Shown one piece after another: positions 32,361-43,690 of a DNA stretch of 64,000 nt (its first letter is position 1; each line of letters begins with the position of its first letter). The DNA comes from Bryoerythrophyllum caledonicum. Its lineage: Eukaryota > Streptophyta > Bryopsida > Pottiales > Pottiaceae. Below the pieces are notes generated by a model. That model did no database searches. It saw only the letters and a program-made list of their open reading frames with translations, and was not told the DNA's origin. The stretch covers positions 27,826,602-27,890,601 of the forward strand of contig OZ020514.1 of the NCBI GenBank assembly GCA_963971425.1, written 5' to 3'. A program made the position numbers and the translations under genes.

Positions 32361-33454
32361 CTGTCCGGAACTTATAGTGACCGAACACCACTCTCCTACT
32401 TTGCTAACTTGATGAGTTGATTGTTGTTGCTAGACTTAGACTCTCACGACATCCGGAAGGCCTTCCGGATGCGGTCACATAGAGCTAAGTCCAGACTACA
32501 ACGACATTTTGGTGAGCACAATTGTGATCTTCCGGGGGTGATGGTACTACCTCGACAGAGTGTTCCATCTAGACCTACGCATCGGGCTTTTTCCTATCTT
32601 GGGGGAAAACTCCGGCTTTGACCAAAAACCAGGTTAACACGGATTTCTCCGTTTCCTAGAGACTACCAAGAACACCTCTACAGTTCATCCCCTCCCTTCC
32701 TGGCTACTTCCGGACGCTAGAGTCTACCAGGCACACCTCTACAATAGCCCTCCAGCTCTCCCAGGCAATCTACCGACACAAACCTTGACCGGTTTTTCTC
32801 TGAACAAACTAACTATCACCACACTCCGGAAAGATACTGACACAACCTCTCCCACAGGAATGGATCGGCTACTCACAAAGTATACACCTCACACCAAGAG
32901 TACAAGAGAGCAAGTCTAATACGAAGGCGTGTTGTATATTTACCAAGTGCGAAAGACAACATGAAAGGTTTTTGCCCGAAACCTCACTACTAAGTACTAA
33001 CTAAGTTCCTTCTAAACTTAGCTTTCCTCCTAGCTATTCTACGGGAAGTTCGCTAGATCTTATCTAAAAGATCCGAGAAATCCGGGAAAGGTCCAGATCG
33101 GATCTAAGATCCCATAATCACGGAACAGTTCCGTCTCCGGACTTCCTACATCAACTATAAAATTGGCAGTCAATTCTGTCAGCAACCAGGTGCACTTAGG
33201 GCCCCATCGTTAATCGCTGCTGATCCGGAATCTAAACCCAAAAAAACATACTAAACCTAACTAACCTAAGTCGCAGCACCTGGTCCCCGCTTTCTTCCAC
33301 TCCGGCGGAAGGGGGAGATCTCCACTAGAGCGTGCTGCTTGCCCTTCGCCTTCTTCGACGTTGCAGGCGAAAGGTTGGTCTTCCGGGTCGATGATCCGGT
33401 CGCTAGAGAAACACCAGCCACCGGAGTCCTGGAGTCCGGCGGTGGAGGCGGCTG
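32361..33454. other. No gene identified
   Basis: Rich in CCGGAA/TTCCGG words, some of them short palindromes (for example around 32451-32470). No convincing coding frame. Confidence 0.45.
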
Positions 33455-35322
33455 TTACGGTGATCCTTCCGGGACCGGAGGTACTAGTGGTTCCATCTCG
33501 GAAATTGACCTGGTCTCCCGGACCAAGTCTTTGTAGCTTCCGGAAGGACTCCTTGGCCCACGCGCCAATCTCCGGGACACGGATTTTGGTGGTGTCGGAA
33601 GGTCGCCTTCCGCTGGAGGATCTGGCAGACGCATGTTGGGTGGCGACAGTAGATCCGGAAGCTTCTGTAGGATCTCACTCGTACTCGGATTGGGAGGTAA
33701 GATACCCTCCGTTAGTATCTGAGGTGACGGAGTGTCGAGAGACTCCGGATTCGCTGAGATGCTCGGAGCTGGAGTTGTCTTGGTCGGTGGTTCCGGAGAG
33801 GCCGTAGTTTGTGTTGGGGTCGTGGTGCCTTCCGATCCACGTGCTGCTGGGTCTTCCGGAAGCACCTGGGTGATGTTGTCGACCAGCAGCTTCATCTGCT
33901 CCCAGGTCCGCCCCATCTTCTCCGCTTGATCTAGGAGCAACCGGATGATGTTGGTGACCTTCTCCTTCTTCTCCACCAGTTCGGTGAAGAGCCGGCTTCG
34001 GTTGATCACGTCAACCGGGAATTCCAAGGCCGTTTGGACCTCTATCAAGGCAGCTACGGAAGCATTGGCCTTTGCCTCAGCCAGTTTTCGGGCCGTCAAT
34101 GCCAGAGCTGCCTCTTGAAGGTAGTGCTTTACCTTCTTCTCCATCTCCGTGGTGGCCTTGTACATGGAGGAGATTTGGATATGCAGCACCTTCGTGTCCG
34201 TCTCCCTGCTCCGGAGTTCCTCCACCCTGTTGATAGCATCCTCCAGCTGGTCGACGTCCTGACTCCGGAAGATCTGGTCTACACTGGTGGTGATGACGTA
34301 GTTGGTCTCCTTAAGGAGACCAACTCTCCACCCAATCTTGTGGGTGAGCTCGTCCATTTGTTTGAGCTGACCCTTGGAGTCCTTCTTGTCGACCTTCCTC
34401 CTCTTCGGGCTGGTCTCCGCTGAGGGTCCGGACTCGTCTTCTCCGGACGACGCGGAGGAGCTGCGGATGTCCGGACTCTCCGGCTCGGGCCCCTTCCCTC
34501 GAGGTCTCTTTGGAGCCCTCTGGCCTTCCGGAGTGCCTGTGGTTGTTGCTTCCGGCACAGGCTCTTTCCCTTCCGATTCTTCCTCCTCCGACTCGTCCCC
34601 TCCATATTTCTGGAAGTTGAGAATCTCGTCGTACTACCTAACCTCCGCCGGAGTTAGCTGCTGGTGGTGACAGTAGAGGTGCATCACATATGAGGCAAGG
34701 ATGTTGCCGATTTCTTCACCTTCTGGAGATTGGCCACGAGACGGTTGATCATCTCGGTCATGAGCGTCCCCCAGTCTACGACTATCTTCTCCCGGAGCGC
34801 TCCGAGGAAAGTGCAGGCCCACTTTGCCACCACTCGTCTCGGGTTTTCCCGATGGAAAATAGGGTTTAAAAACCCTAACACCAGCTTGGCGTCTTGGTGT
34901 CGAAGGTCTTGCAGGTTGTAGCCATCCTTTGGGTCCGTTGGTCCCTCGAATTCGTCCGTCAGGAACTCGTCCCGCCGTTCCACCACCTTGGTGCGGCCGG
35001 CCCGGAAGTCGTACACCTAAGACCATTCCATAACTCCCCAGAGTTCCGGATGGGCTCTCATCAACCCCTTGAACTTCTTGTCCGGGGTGCCTACAAGTTC
35101 CCGGACGTAGACCTCCTCCCGGATGCCCTAGGCAACTTTGAGCAAACTCTCGCACCCCATTGTCTTCAGGCTCGCCTTCAGCAGGTTATACTCAATTTGG
35201 TCGTCTCGGATGTCCGGAATAACGCGGGTCAAGGGGGGGAGCACAATTGCCGGCTCTTCGTCTCTCCAGCCGCGCCCATCTCTATCCGTCTTCTTCTTCT
35301 TCGCCATCGGTACCGACTTCAT
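33455..35322 (-). pseudogene. Uncharacterised gene: globular N-terminus, coiled region, Pro-rich tail
   Basis: Start MAKKKKTDRDGRGWRDEEP at about 35310. N-terminal domain VIPDIRDDQIEYNLLKASLK and NPRRVVAKWACTFLGALREK. Breaks are TAG at 35128 and 35017, a frameshift near 34725, and TAG at 34634, after which YDEILNFQKYGGDESEEEES leads into the 367-codon frame to 33455. The latter holds a basic PKRPRGKGP/KRRKVDKKD region (nuclear-signal-like), about 150 helical residues, then a Pro/Ser/Thr tail. The plan (globular domain, basic linker, helices) resembles the extra coding block of the giant element, but I see no clear sequence identity. Confidence 0.5.
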
Positions 35323-35795
35323 GAGGCCTCCCTATTACCTCACAGTCTCTCAAGGTTGTCCCTGCACGCACCAACCTCACAAAAACCCTCCCTAACGGAC
35401 GCACGTCCATTCTAACCGTCTAAGCTTCAAACCCTAACGGCATGCGGTTCGGAAAATCGTAACAGTGAGAGAAAAAGAGAGAGAAAGAAAGAGAGAGAGC
35501 TGGAGCAAAAACCTCGACACGCAAAGGCGAAGTGAAAAGAAAGAGTCTCCCACCGAACCCCAGCCATTTGTAGTCTAGCCGTTAGTACGGCTCATGATGA
35601 CAGTTGATGGTGACATCTCCGGCTGACGGTTCCTGATAACTGACTGACCCGGAATTCCGGTAACTACTCCGGCTCCGCTTATAGCAACTTTAGGCTCAAT
35701 TAGGGTTTGAAGTCAGGTCCATCCAACTTTATTCTTACATGAAAACTATAGGCTGTATTTCAGCACGAACTATCGTAACCAGTTAACTAATTTTT
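35323..35795. other. Upstream region of the - strand pseudogene
   Basis: Contains a GA-rich run (about 35467-35500). No gene seen. Confidence 0.5.
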
Positions 35796-37827
35796 TTGTT
35801 TTGGCCGGAATTTAAGGTTAACTTCCGGCACCATGTGGGAACGGAGTCCCACACCAAACCATGCTCACAGCTCCGTAATCCATTGCCTGCTCACCAGCGC
35901 TTCACTGAAACCTCAACGTCTCGCCTTGGTTCTCGTCCCAACCGTGCACCTCTCAAAGGATGTTTCTTGGACTGGGACAACGTTGGCTTCTAAATCAATC
36001 CCCGTACGTGCACAGATCCTCCTATTTGGATACTGACTAAGGACCCTTATGGCCGCATTCTCCTCCACCGACTCATAGATACTGAACACATTCAGTACCG
36101 TCCAGTGTTGTACTGCAGCCGTGCACTGGAGTGGCTCAACCTCCGGCAAATTTTCGAGGACATTCTCTTCAACTTTGGACTCGAAGAGCAGGTTTCCCTT
36201 GATCTCATTGCTTTTTCGTGGTCATACAAAAGCAATTTGAGCTATAGGATGTACAGTACAAGCCATCGGATGTCTTCAAGCATTTTTCGTTTATATTTTT
36301 TTTGGATCCAGAAGCTTCTTGCATGTGTTCATCTATAGCTCGGTTTCGTAATTTTATTGATCCTCTTACCACATACGAATAATCAGATTTCATGAAATCT
36401 GCCCCCCATGTTCGAACAATGGATCTGAATATTATTCAGCATCCCAAACTACGTGCTGCTGTGAAAATGGGCTTGAACCATATTCCTCTTGCATTCACGG
36501 ATTGCCGACAAGCCGTCGATATAACAACCAACGCGTTTGTGAGGTTATACCATATACTTAAACTACAAGCTTTTGGCTTAGACCTGGAGGTGGCAATACA
36601 ATATTTTTGAAGCGTGTGCTTTGAAAAACTCAGATCAACCTCCAGATCTAATCGTTTTGGATTCAAGTGCTCCAACCTACCACTATTTGATATAAAAGCT
36701 GTGTCTAAAGAGCTAAATTGGCTGTTATCACACTTTTTCATTTCCGGGCTTTACAAAGCCTGTAGCAATCCTTGTTTTATTTGTATGAAGCACATCTGCC
36801 TCCAGGCGCTCCAGAGACTCATGAGTGCGGATTTCACTCCGTGCATGAGCAATAAACTATCGGTATTAAACACCGCAGTCTTTGACAGTGTTAAAAGCTG
36901 ACATCCTCCAGCTCTTGCCTAAGGCTCCTCCTCAGTTTGCAAAACTTTCATTTCTAATGGCATCATTCAAACAGCACAAGCATACGTATCGATGGATAAC
37001 AAGCGCTTTCCAAATTGTGTATACAAATATTGCCACTCTCTTAACTCTAGCTACCATGGCAGTTCTAGATCAGTTTCGAGCATAGGCAAAAAAGAAAGTC
37101 TCCAGCTTTCAATCTTTTCTCAAAACCAAAACATCGTTGTTTTGGATGGTGGACTCAATTTTACACGTATCGCTAAACCTTCCTGAGCACGTCAATGACG
37201 TCTTCGTTGCAGACGTTACTAAATGCTTCAAATCCATCCGGCTCGAAGGACCTCACAACCTTCTTGACGCTATTACCTCCATTATCTGTATCGGCTTCAA
37301 AGAAGCCAACTCATCACACCCTAAGGCTGTGAACTCACTTTGGATCAAAATTGCATCAGACGAGACCCCAATAATGGTTAGATGGGCTACCACCAAACCG
37401 TGATCTGGTATATGGATTCACATGCCACAAGCCAGACTTTTGAAACTCCACAAACGGCTTGTGCTTAATTGCTTCGTCAGCCTTGGTGACAAAGTATGGA
37501 GGCAAACAAAAGGTATACCTATGGGCTTCAGTTGTCCATCGTTATGGTGAAACGTCTACCTCATACATTATGAGGTTGCTTTTATCCAACGACTTGCCTC
37601 TCTAGGACGTCCAGATCTCATGCAGAAATTTCAGCATGCATTCCGTTACATTGATGACATATGTTGGTTTAACGTTTCCAACCCCATGGATTTCTTATGT
37701 CCCGAACAACCAAGAATCCCTTCCAACCCGTTTTGGATATACCCCCTCCATATCTTGGAGATTAAAACTGAGGTGCAAACATATGCTCCCGGTGAACCAT
37801 CACGTGGTATTGGAGCTCACTTCATGA

Positions 37828-37870
37828 ACAATGTGATAATCTCACAAGTCCTGCCAATTATATATATTTC
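37828..37870 (+). repeat. Inverted repeat, left arm (43 bp)
   Basis: Perfect reverse complement of 38055-38097. Encodes the NVIISQVLPIIYIS block of the RT in the + frame. Confidence 0.92.
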
Positions 37871-38054
37871 AAGCTGGTTAGAGTCTTGCTTGATCATTTC
37901 GGTGAGCAGTGGAATATTAATCCGACATGCAGGGAAGTTTCCTTTTGTGAGCCATTCTGTCACCTTTGTGACGAGTCTAGTTGGTTGGAAGCCATTGTGA
38001 CGTAGAGTGCTAATCAACAACTGAATTTCCTTGCAGGCGGATGAAACGTCGTTG

Positions 38055-38097
38055 GAAATATATATAATTGGCAGGACTTGTGAGATTATCACATTGT
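38055..38097 (-). repeat. Inverted repeat, right arm (43 bp)
   Basis: Perfect partner of 37828-37870 with a 184-bp spacer between. The spacer reads as the next part of the RT only on the - strand and stays in register with both arms. Confidence 0.92.
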
Positions 38098-38845
38098 ATG
38101 CACCTATGTCTCAGAGTGCCGATATACCAGGTCTCACTCTCCAAACATGACAAAGCTCTACTACCCAAGGGTGGCGGCGGGTCTCTCTCTCTCTTTCTCT
38201 CTCCCACATTTAACTGATGTATTTTTTACAATACATCTACTTGACATTTATGACTTACGTTTACATAGGTCGGCCCACTTGAACCTCACCATTGTTGCTC
38301 ACTGACCATATACCAATGAATCTTGTCTAAAAGTACATTCCTTCTTTTTAAGCGAGGTTTTACATATTCTATCTCACACAATCCAGACAATTCTACACCT
38401 GACGGAGCCTAAATAGGCTTAGTCATACAGTTAAAAAACATCCAGTTTGAAACTGTACAACTATGCTACAATTGAACTGAATATCTGAATAGCTGCATCC
38501 AATCTCTCTGAGATAGTGGCGGCCTACGTCTTTTTATGAGTAAATCTACAGTACCACACAAAGATCGTCATCTGTTAATGACACGATGTTTTAACATCAA
38601 AAGAATCGAAGTGGCCCACAATTGAATTGATACGCCACCATAAACCATCCGCCAATTGCCTACTGCAACCATGCATTTGCAAATTGATAAATACCCTCTG
38701 TGAGCCGACAAGAAGCTACCCTTTAGAGCTTCCATGAAACGTTGCTCAGATCGTCGACACAACATCGACAGGTACTTTTTGCAACCTTTTGTGTCAATAT
38801 TGCATATGAGATGGTTCAAAACGTTTAAGTTCTTGAAGTTTATAG
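38098..38845. other. No gene identified
   Basis: Contains a CT microsatellite (about 38186-38204) and a copy (38811-38860) of a 50-base word found again at 39107-39155. Confidence 0.5.
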
Positions 38846-39105
38846 TACTACCTAATCGCTATTGATTTAGCTATTTTCGATGGTCTGAGCTCTCACCAAT
38901 GGTACATGACCTATGCAGCCTCCAACTAGTGATGGTACATTTGCCTTCAAGTAACTAGTTTCTGCGATGTGATGACTGTTTCAACTGATAACGATTAGAC
39001 TTGCAAGCTTCCTACATAGTCGCTCTCATGTCACCTTTCTCTGCAAACCTGACTTTTTTGGAACTAATGCATGACTCATGCAGATGTGAAAAAAGTCATT
39101 GTATG
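38846..39105 (+). repeat. Left terminal inverted repeat
   Basis: Includes GATGGTCTGAGCTCTCACCA and, further in, GGAACTAATGCATGACTCAT, both found reversed in the right arm. Confidence 0.85.
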
Positions 39106-39932
39106 GTTCAAAACGTTTTAGTTCTTGAAGTTTACAGTACTATCTAATCGGATTTTCAAAACATCCCAGGTTTGGGCAAGTTCTATTTTAGACTGAACAT
39201 GTCAAAACCATATTGTTTAACAAATAGTTATGAACAATGAAATATCATGGAGCATCAGTCAAAAAGAAGTAACTAAAACATTTTTGACAATGTGTGTGTA
39301 TATATTGACACCATGCAGTCAAGTCAGATTAGACTTTTTGTGTTCACGTTAGTGATATATTTGTTGAAATGTGGAGCATATTGCATTCATATCACATATA
39401 GTTCGTGAACGATGACTTTAGATGACTCAATCATGTGAAATAACATAAATGAACGATTAAGACCATGGTTTTTCATATCAGCTAAAAGATCCTAGGCTTT
39501 GTAGTACAAAAACTTTCAAAGTAGCACAAAAGTAAGAGAATACTAGAGGGTATTGTAGTGGGATTTGTAGAATCCTCGTCTGAGGATGCCACGCCTCACC
39601 TGTGCCCATGCCACCCAACATACAAGTACTGTGTTAGAAAAATGACGTGCACAAGGTGTCTTAAGCGTGGTATCAACATTTCTATCGTAGTCACAAAGAA
39701 GAAAAATAAAATCACACGTACAAGTCTAGTAAAACCTCAGATCATCCATTTCTCTCAGTAAATGACATTTGTGAACCAGTTTTGCATTGTTGCGAGCCTC
39801 GTTAGAACTCATGGTAGTGGGCTTTAGTAACGTCGGTGATGTGATTATCACCATGTATAGACAAAATCGGTCAGTGCTCGTATGGAGGTTATTGTTGTTG
39901 CTGGAGACTACATGGGTCATGCAACAGTACAA

Positions 39933-40000
39933 CAATCATCAGGCACCAGCAATCATCAGGCACCAACAATCATCAGGCACCAGCAATCATCAGGTACCAG
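39933..40000. repeat. 17-bp tandem repeat, four copies
   Basis: Unit CAATCATCAGGCACCAG with single-base variants, inside the TIR element. Confidence 0.92.
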
Positions 40001-40021
40001 ACATTAGAGGCCAGAGAAAAA

Positions 40022-40278
40022 CCATATAGTGACTTATTTTCACGTCTGCATGAGTCATGCATTAGTTCCAAAAAAAGTCAGATTTGTAGAGAAAGGTGAC
40101 TTGAGAGCGACTATGTAGGAAGCTTGCAAATCGTAATCAGTTGGAACGGTCATCACATTGCAGAAACTAGTAACTTGAAGGCATATATACCATCACTAGT
40201 TGGAGGCTACATGGGTCATGTACTATTGGTGAGAGCTCAGACCATCCAAAGTAGCTAATTCAGTAGCAATTAGGTATT
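40022..40278 (-). repeat. Right terminal inverted repeat
   Basis: Reverse complement of the left arm with scattered mismatches and small indels. Confidence 0.85.
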
Positions 40279-40279
40279 A

Positions 40280-40306
40280 TTCTCTCTCTCTCTCTCTCTC
40301 TCTCTC
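40280..40306. repeat. CT microsatellite
   Basis: About 12 TC units directly beside the right TIR. Confidence 0.95.
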
Positions 40307-40377
40307 GCGGTCTTTTCTAGGATCCTCTTTTCTCTCCCTCTATCTTCGCTCGCTACCCCTGTGCATGTTAGGGTCTG

Positions 40378-40640
40378 TCATTGTAGTGTGTGCGAGAGTG
40401 TGTGAGTTGTGTCTGCGAGTGTGTGCGGTGTATTTACGCGTGTGTGTGTAAGTGTGTGTGAGATGTGTGTGCGCTTGTGTGTGCGGTGTGTGAGAGCGTG
40501 TGGGTGCGAGTGCGTGCGAGTGTGTGTGAGGTGTGTGAGTGAGATGAGGTGAGGTGTGTGTGTGAGCACGTGTGTGTGTGAGGGTTTGTATGAGGTGCTT
40601 GAGGTGCGTGTATGTGAGTATAGGTGAGTGTGTGAGCATT
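40378..40640. repeat. GTGTGT-rich low-complexity tract
   Basis: Imperfect GTGTGTGAG/GTGCG repeats over 260 bases. The Thr/His-rich open frames on the other strand are compositional. Confidence 0.85.
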
Positions 40641-41172
40641 AGGTGTGTGTCTATGTGGGCATGGGTTTGTGATTGTCAGTGCTTAGGGTTTGAAAGTTTT
40701 TGGATTAAGTTTCACTTAAGCGAGGATTTTGGTAGTGTTTTGCAAAGATTTTCAACTGTTTAGGTTTTGGAGGTTTAGACTGTCTCAGCTAGGATTTCTG
40801 TCTCAGCTAGGGTTTCTATTGTCGATGTGCAAGGGTTTTCTGAGGCTTTGTCGTGAACAAAACCCTAAATTAATTAAGCTTCCCCACACATCAATTGTAC
40901 ACGACGACTTCAATCAGATTCAGAGCTTAATGTTGGTTTTATTTGCAGATAGTCCAAGTAAGTTAATGATAACTTTCTCAATTCTACATTCCGCATTTCA
41001 AGCTGCATCTGATTTTGTGTTTATAACATTGTATATGTGCGTGAGTGGAGAAGTGCATGAAACCACTGTTTATGAGTTTGTATTGATAATTTGTTTGTTT
41101 GCTGGTTTGTCTACTTCTTTTGGTGCAATGAACTGTAAATGGTAAAAAGAACAGCCATACCTGGGAACCGTT
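40641..41172 (+). other. Possible 5' leader of the downstream gene
   Basis: A 138-codon + frame (40729-41145) has little coding character. A GTAAGT donor-like word at 40958 and a TCTGCAG acceptor directly before the ATG at 41746 suggest an intron of about 790 bases that would hold six of the palindromes described below. Confidence 0.35.
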
Positions 41173-41699
41173 TATTCTTGAGCCGAGGATAAACTTAATG
41201 TCATGGTTCAGTAGTCATGTAAACAACGTCTGATTCCCTAATAATTGTTTGAATTTCAACCAATTTATCATCGACCTGAGAATATATACAAGAATAACCA
41301 TGACAAGAAGTGAAGTATCCTTGAGCCGAGGATAAACTGGTTGAAATTCAATGATAAAAAGCACTAAGGACCCGAAATCATGCTTGTTGTTAAGCAGTCA
41401 ATGAAATTTTATGTAAAAATATATTTCACCGTTAAACGTCCATACCAGGCATCATGTATAAAACCGTAATTGTAAAAAATGATTCCTTGTTTATCTTCGA
41501 GTCGAGGATAACCGGCTTCCTATTCACGATACAATCAATGACGGTGGAAATATTTATCTTCAACTCGAGGATAAAAAATTCATGAATCCATTACTTTTGA
41601 GCATTTATATGTTTAGTTATCCTCGACTCGAGGATACCAGGACACAAAATCGAATGTGGTTTGTCATGAAAAAGTATATCTATCCTCGACTCGAGGATA
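41173..41699. repeat. Six copies of a 19-bp palindrome, last four exactly 63 bp apart
   Basis: Consensus TATCCTCGAGTCGAGGATA (9-bp arms, 1-base centre). Copies start at 41173, 41316, 41492, 41555, 41618 and 41681, with a degenerate one at 41266. The last four starts are spaced 63, 63 and 63. The three 44-base spacers between them are unlike each other. The two most downstream copies are closest to a perfect palindrome. Confidence 0.92.
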
Positions 41700-41745
41700 G
41701 GCCTCAGATTGATTTCTAATTACTGCGCGGTCATGCATTCTGCAG

Positions 41746-43320
41746 ATGGCAAATGACCCAATGGATATTGTGGACGACTACGACTATTCAACGGAGGAGT
41801 TCTTTATCGAGAGGTTCGAAAATTCGTTCAATTCGTTCGATCCGTCCCCCTTCATCGACAACGTGGTAGAAAACTATGGAACACTGTGGGCGTTTTGGAA
41901 TACAGTGCGGACATGGTCGTTATCAAAATCCGGGAAGTTTGTGCAGATAATGATGAAAGTGAGTGACGAAGTCCCGTATGTGCTTCTGAACCGAAAGGAG
42001 AGAGTGACTTTTGTCAAATAGCAACAAAAGGAGTATGTTGTGCTCGGAGTTCAAGCTTTCAATCATGCAGGAGCTCCATTGTCGTCAAAGTGGGTTTATA
42101 TCACGGGCAATTCGGCTTCTTGGAGTTGCTCGAATGTGTTGTTCGAAACGGCCAAGGATCGCTAAAAGAGGCGTTCGAGAAGTACTTGCCCTGGACAAAC
42201 GATGATGCTGTGAAGGTGAATAGGCGATTAGTTCGAATCCATTTACTCCTTTCAGCATTTGAAGCTCGGCCGGTTCCAGTCAAAGCGACTGCAAGTCGTC
42301 GACCTCGCCAACTTGGTGCTGATCGAACCAATCCATCAGGTTCATCTGCACCTAGAACTTCCAACCGTGCTGCGCCAAGAAGGCCGTCGACAACGACTCC
42401 AACCGCTAGAGAGCCCTCCTTAAAGAAGAAGAAGTCCACTACAGGTGGAAGCTCCACCTCGACTGTATGCGGGCTGCAACTCCGAGCAAAGCCCGAAACG
42501 ATCCGCACGTGGATTTTGAGGCGGTCACCGAATCGCAACGCCTATTTTGGAAGGAATGCAAGGGCTGCTTCCCGCTCGATTTATCAACATATTCGGTTGG
42601 AATCGAGTAGTGCGTCGTAGCAAAAGCCCAGTATGTCATTTGGGGAATGGAGGAGGGCATCGTGTTAAGCACCATGGACTTCCTCGTGCAACTTGGAAAA
42701 ATTGGTCAACGCTAGAACATCTGCGTTTGCCTAGTCGATGCGGATGGTGAGCCTCTTCAACGGAAGCCAACATCTTGGGACGATATTAGAATGGGCAAGT
42801 TCATGCTAATCAATGGACAACTTAGCATGGAGGCCTCCAGGCGTCTTCAAAACATCGAAAAGTACGGGGAGAATCGGAAGAATGTTTTGCAGCATTGGGC
42901 TGCGTATGTAGTTTGGTCAACAGATCCTCTGAAGTTGCAGAGGATTACCAAATTCTACAACGGTACCAACTACTTGGAACATGCTCAACTGACATGGGGG
43001 ATATAGATCTTAAGTTGCCGAAGAATTTGGCTCAACTCAGCTCGACCGAGTTACCAGCAAGGAGAAGGCGCAACTCGCGGCAATGCCGCACTTTTCGACT
43101 AGGAGAAATACTCGGTAAGCTTCCGTCTCTGGAAGTATCCTCGAGTCGAGGATAATACTTGAGAAGAAACATCGTCCATTATTCCCCTCATACATGTCTT
43201 CTTCATTTTGATTGTTGATGGTAAGACATTTGACAAGTGTGGGTTTCCTAAATTGCAGTTGTTCTCCAAACTTATCGTGAACCGCTTCCAGAACATCGAC
43301 CCCACGAAGGAAGAGAAGCA
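41746..43320 (+). pseudogene. Uncharacterised multi-exon gene, broken
   Basis: ATG at 41746 follows an acceptor (TCTGCAG). The acidic N-terminus (MANDPMDIVDDYDYSTEEFF) leads to a TAG at 42019-42021, a frameshift near 42090, then ELLECVVRNGQGSLKEAFEK and a Pro/Ser/Thr/Arg-rich linker. After a further frameshift come DPHVDFEAVTESQRLFWKEC and RMGKFMLINGQLSMEASRRL in the frame of 42791. A predicted intron (GTAAGC 43115 to ...TTGCAG 43257) is followed by LFSKLIVNRFQNIDPTKEEK and a donor AG/GTAAAC at about 43321. No known family recognised; the helical C-terminal half looks globular. Confidence 0.5.
43136..43154. repeat. Seventh copy of the 19-bp palindrome
   Basis: The only copy that is a perfect palindrome about its central base. 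It lies in the predicted intron 43115-43257 of the same gene. Confidence 0.92.
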
Positions 43321-43383
43321 GGTAAACAAGTCATCAGATATCACAAACGAGATCAAGGTGATATCATTGCCTGATGACTAGGG

Positions 43384-43690
43384 TTGTCAAGACGCTCGAC
43401 GTCTCTGACGTCCGGACGGAGGACGTCCTCGGGCCTACGAGGACGTCCGGTGACATAACGAGTTTCGTCAGTTTACCCAGGGGTAAATAGCCGTCCGCAG
43501 CCCCGGCCGACCGCCCATTCCGTCCGCTTCGGCCGACCGCAAGGCCGTCCGTTGTCCGCGGAGGCCGACCTCACGGCCATCCGCTTTGAGCAACCGGCGT
43601 CCATCGTCCGTCGTCCGCCGTCCGCCTGGCCGACCGCCGCGGCGGACGGCCCTCTCACGACAGCTCCCCCGTCCACTATTAGATTGACAT
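43384..43690. repeat. GC-rich CCGTCCGC / GGCCGACCG repeat block
   Basis: Begins near GTTGTCAAGACGCTCGACGT, followed by an inverted GAGGACGTCC pair, then many imperfect CCGTCCGC and GGCCGACCGC words on both strands. The same words recur at 58439-58505. Frames here are compositional. Confidence 0.75.

Larger units (their letters stand above)
35800..38097 (+). pseudogene. Decayed reverse transcriptase, non-LTR or Penelope-like, with inverted 3' segment
   Basis: Several + strand frames carry pieces of one RT: an N-terminal part with DPYGRILLHRLID-like text near 36050, CFICMKHICLQALQRLM near 36780, KAPPQFAKLSFLMASFKQHK near 36920, motif A VADVTKCFKSI near 37210, and motif C FRYIDDICW near 37640 with the two catalytic Asp. 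The thumb/C-terminal part after NNVIISQVLPIIYIS is found on the - strand (38054-37871). There are many stops, including TGA at 36608-36610. No LTR-element protease, RNase H or integrase is present. The class is uncertain; eukaryotic single-gene RT or Penelope-like elements are candidates. Confidence 0.6.
38846..40278. mobile_element. Non-autonomous DNA transposon with long terminal inverted repeats
   Basis: About 250 bases at the left end (38846-39105) are the imperfect reverse complement of the right end (40022-40278), roughly 90% by eye. The about 900-base interior has no transposase that I can find. Long TIRs with no coding region suggest a Mutator-like or foldback element. I could not settle the exact ends or a target duplication. 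Confidence 0.75.

Noticed and set aside
37817-38092. Independent - strand gene
   Set aside because: It is the flipped RT segment plus the two inverted arms, not a separate gene.
40340-40639. Thr/His-rich protein on the - strand
   Set aside because: Produced by the GTGTGT-type low-complexity DNA.
41173-41699. CRISPR array
   Set aside because: Repeats are palindromic with equal spacers, but the genome is eukaryotic, there are only four phased repeats, the repeats vary and there are no cas genes.
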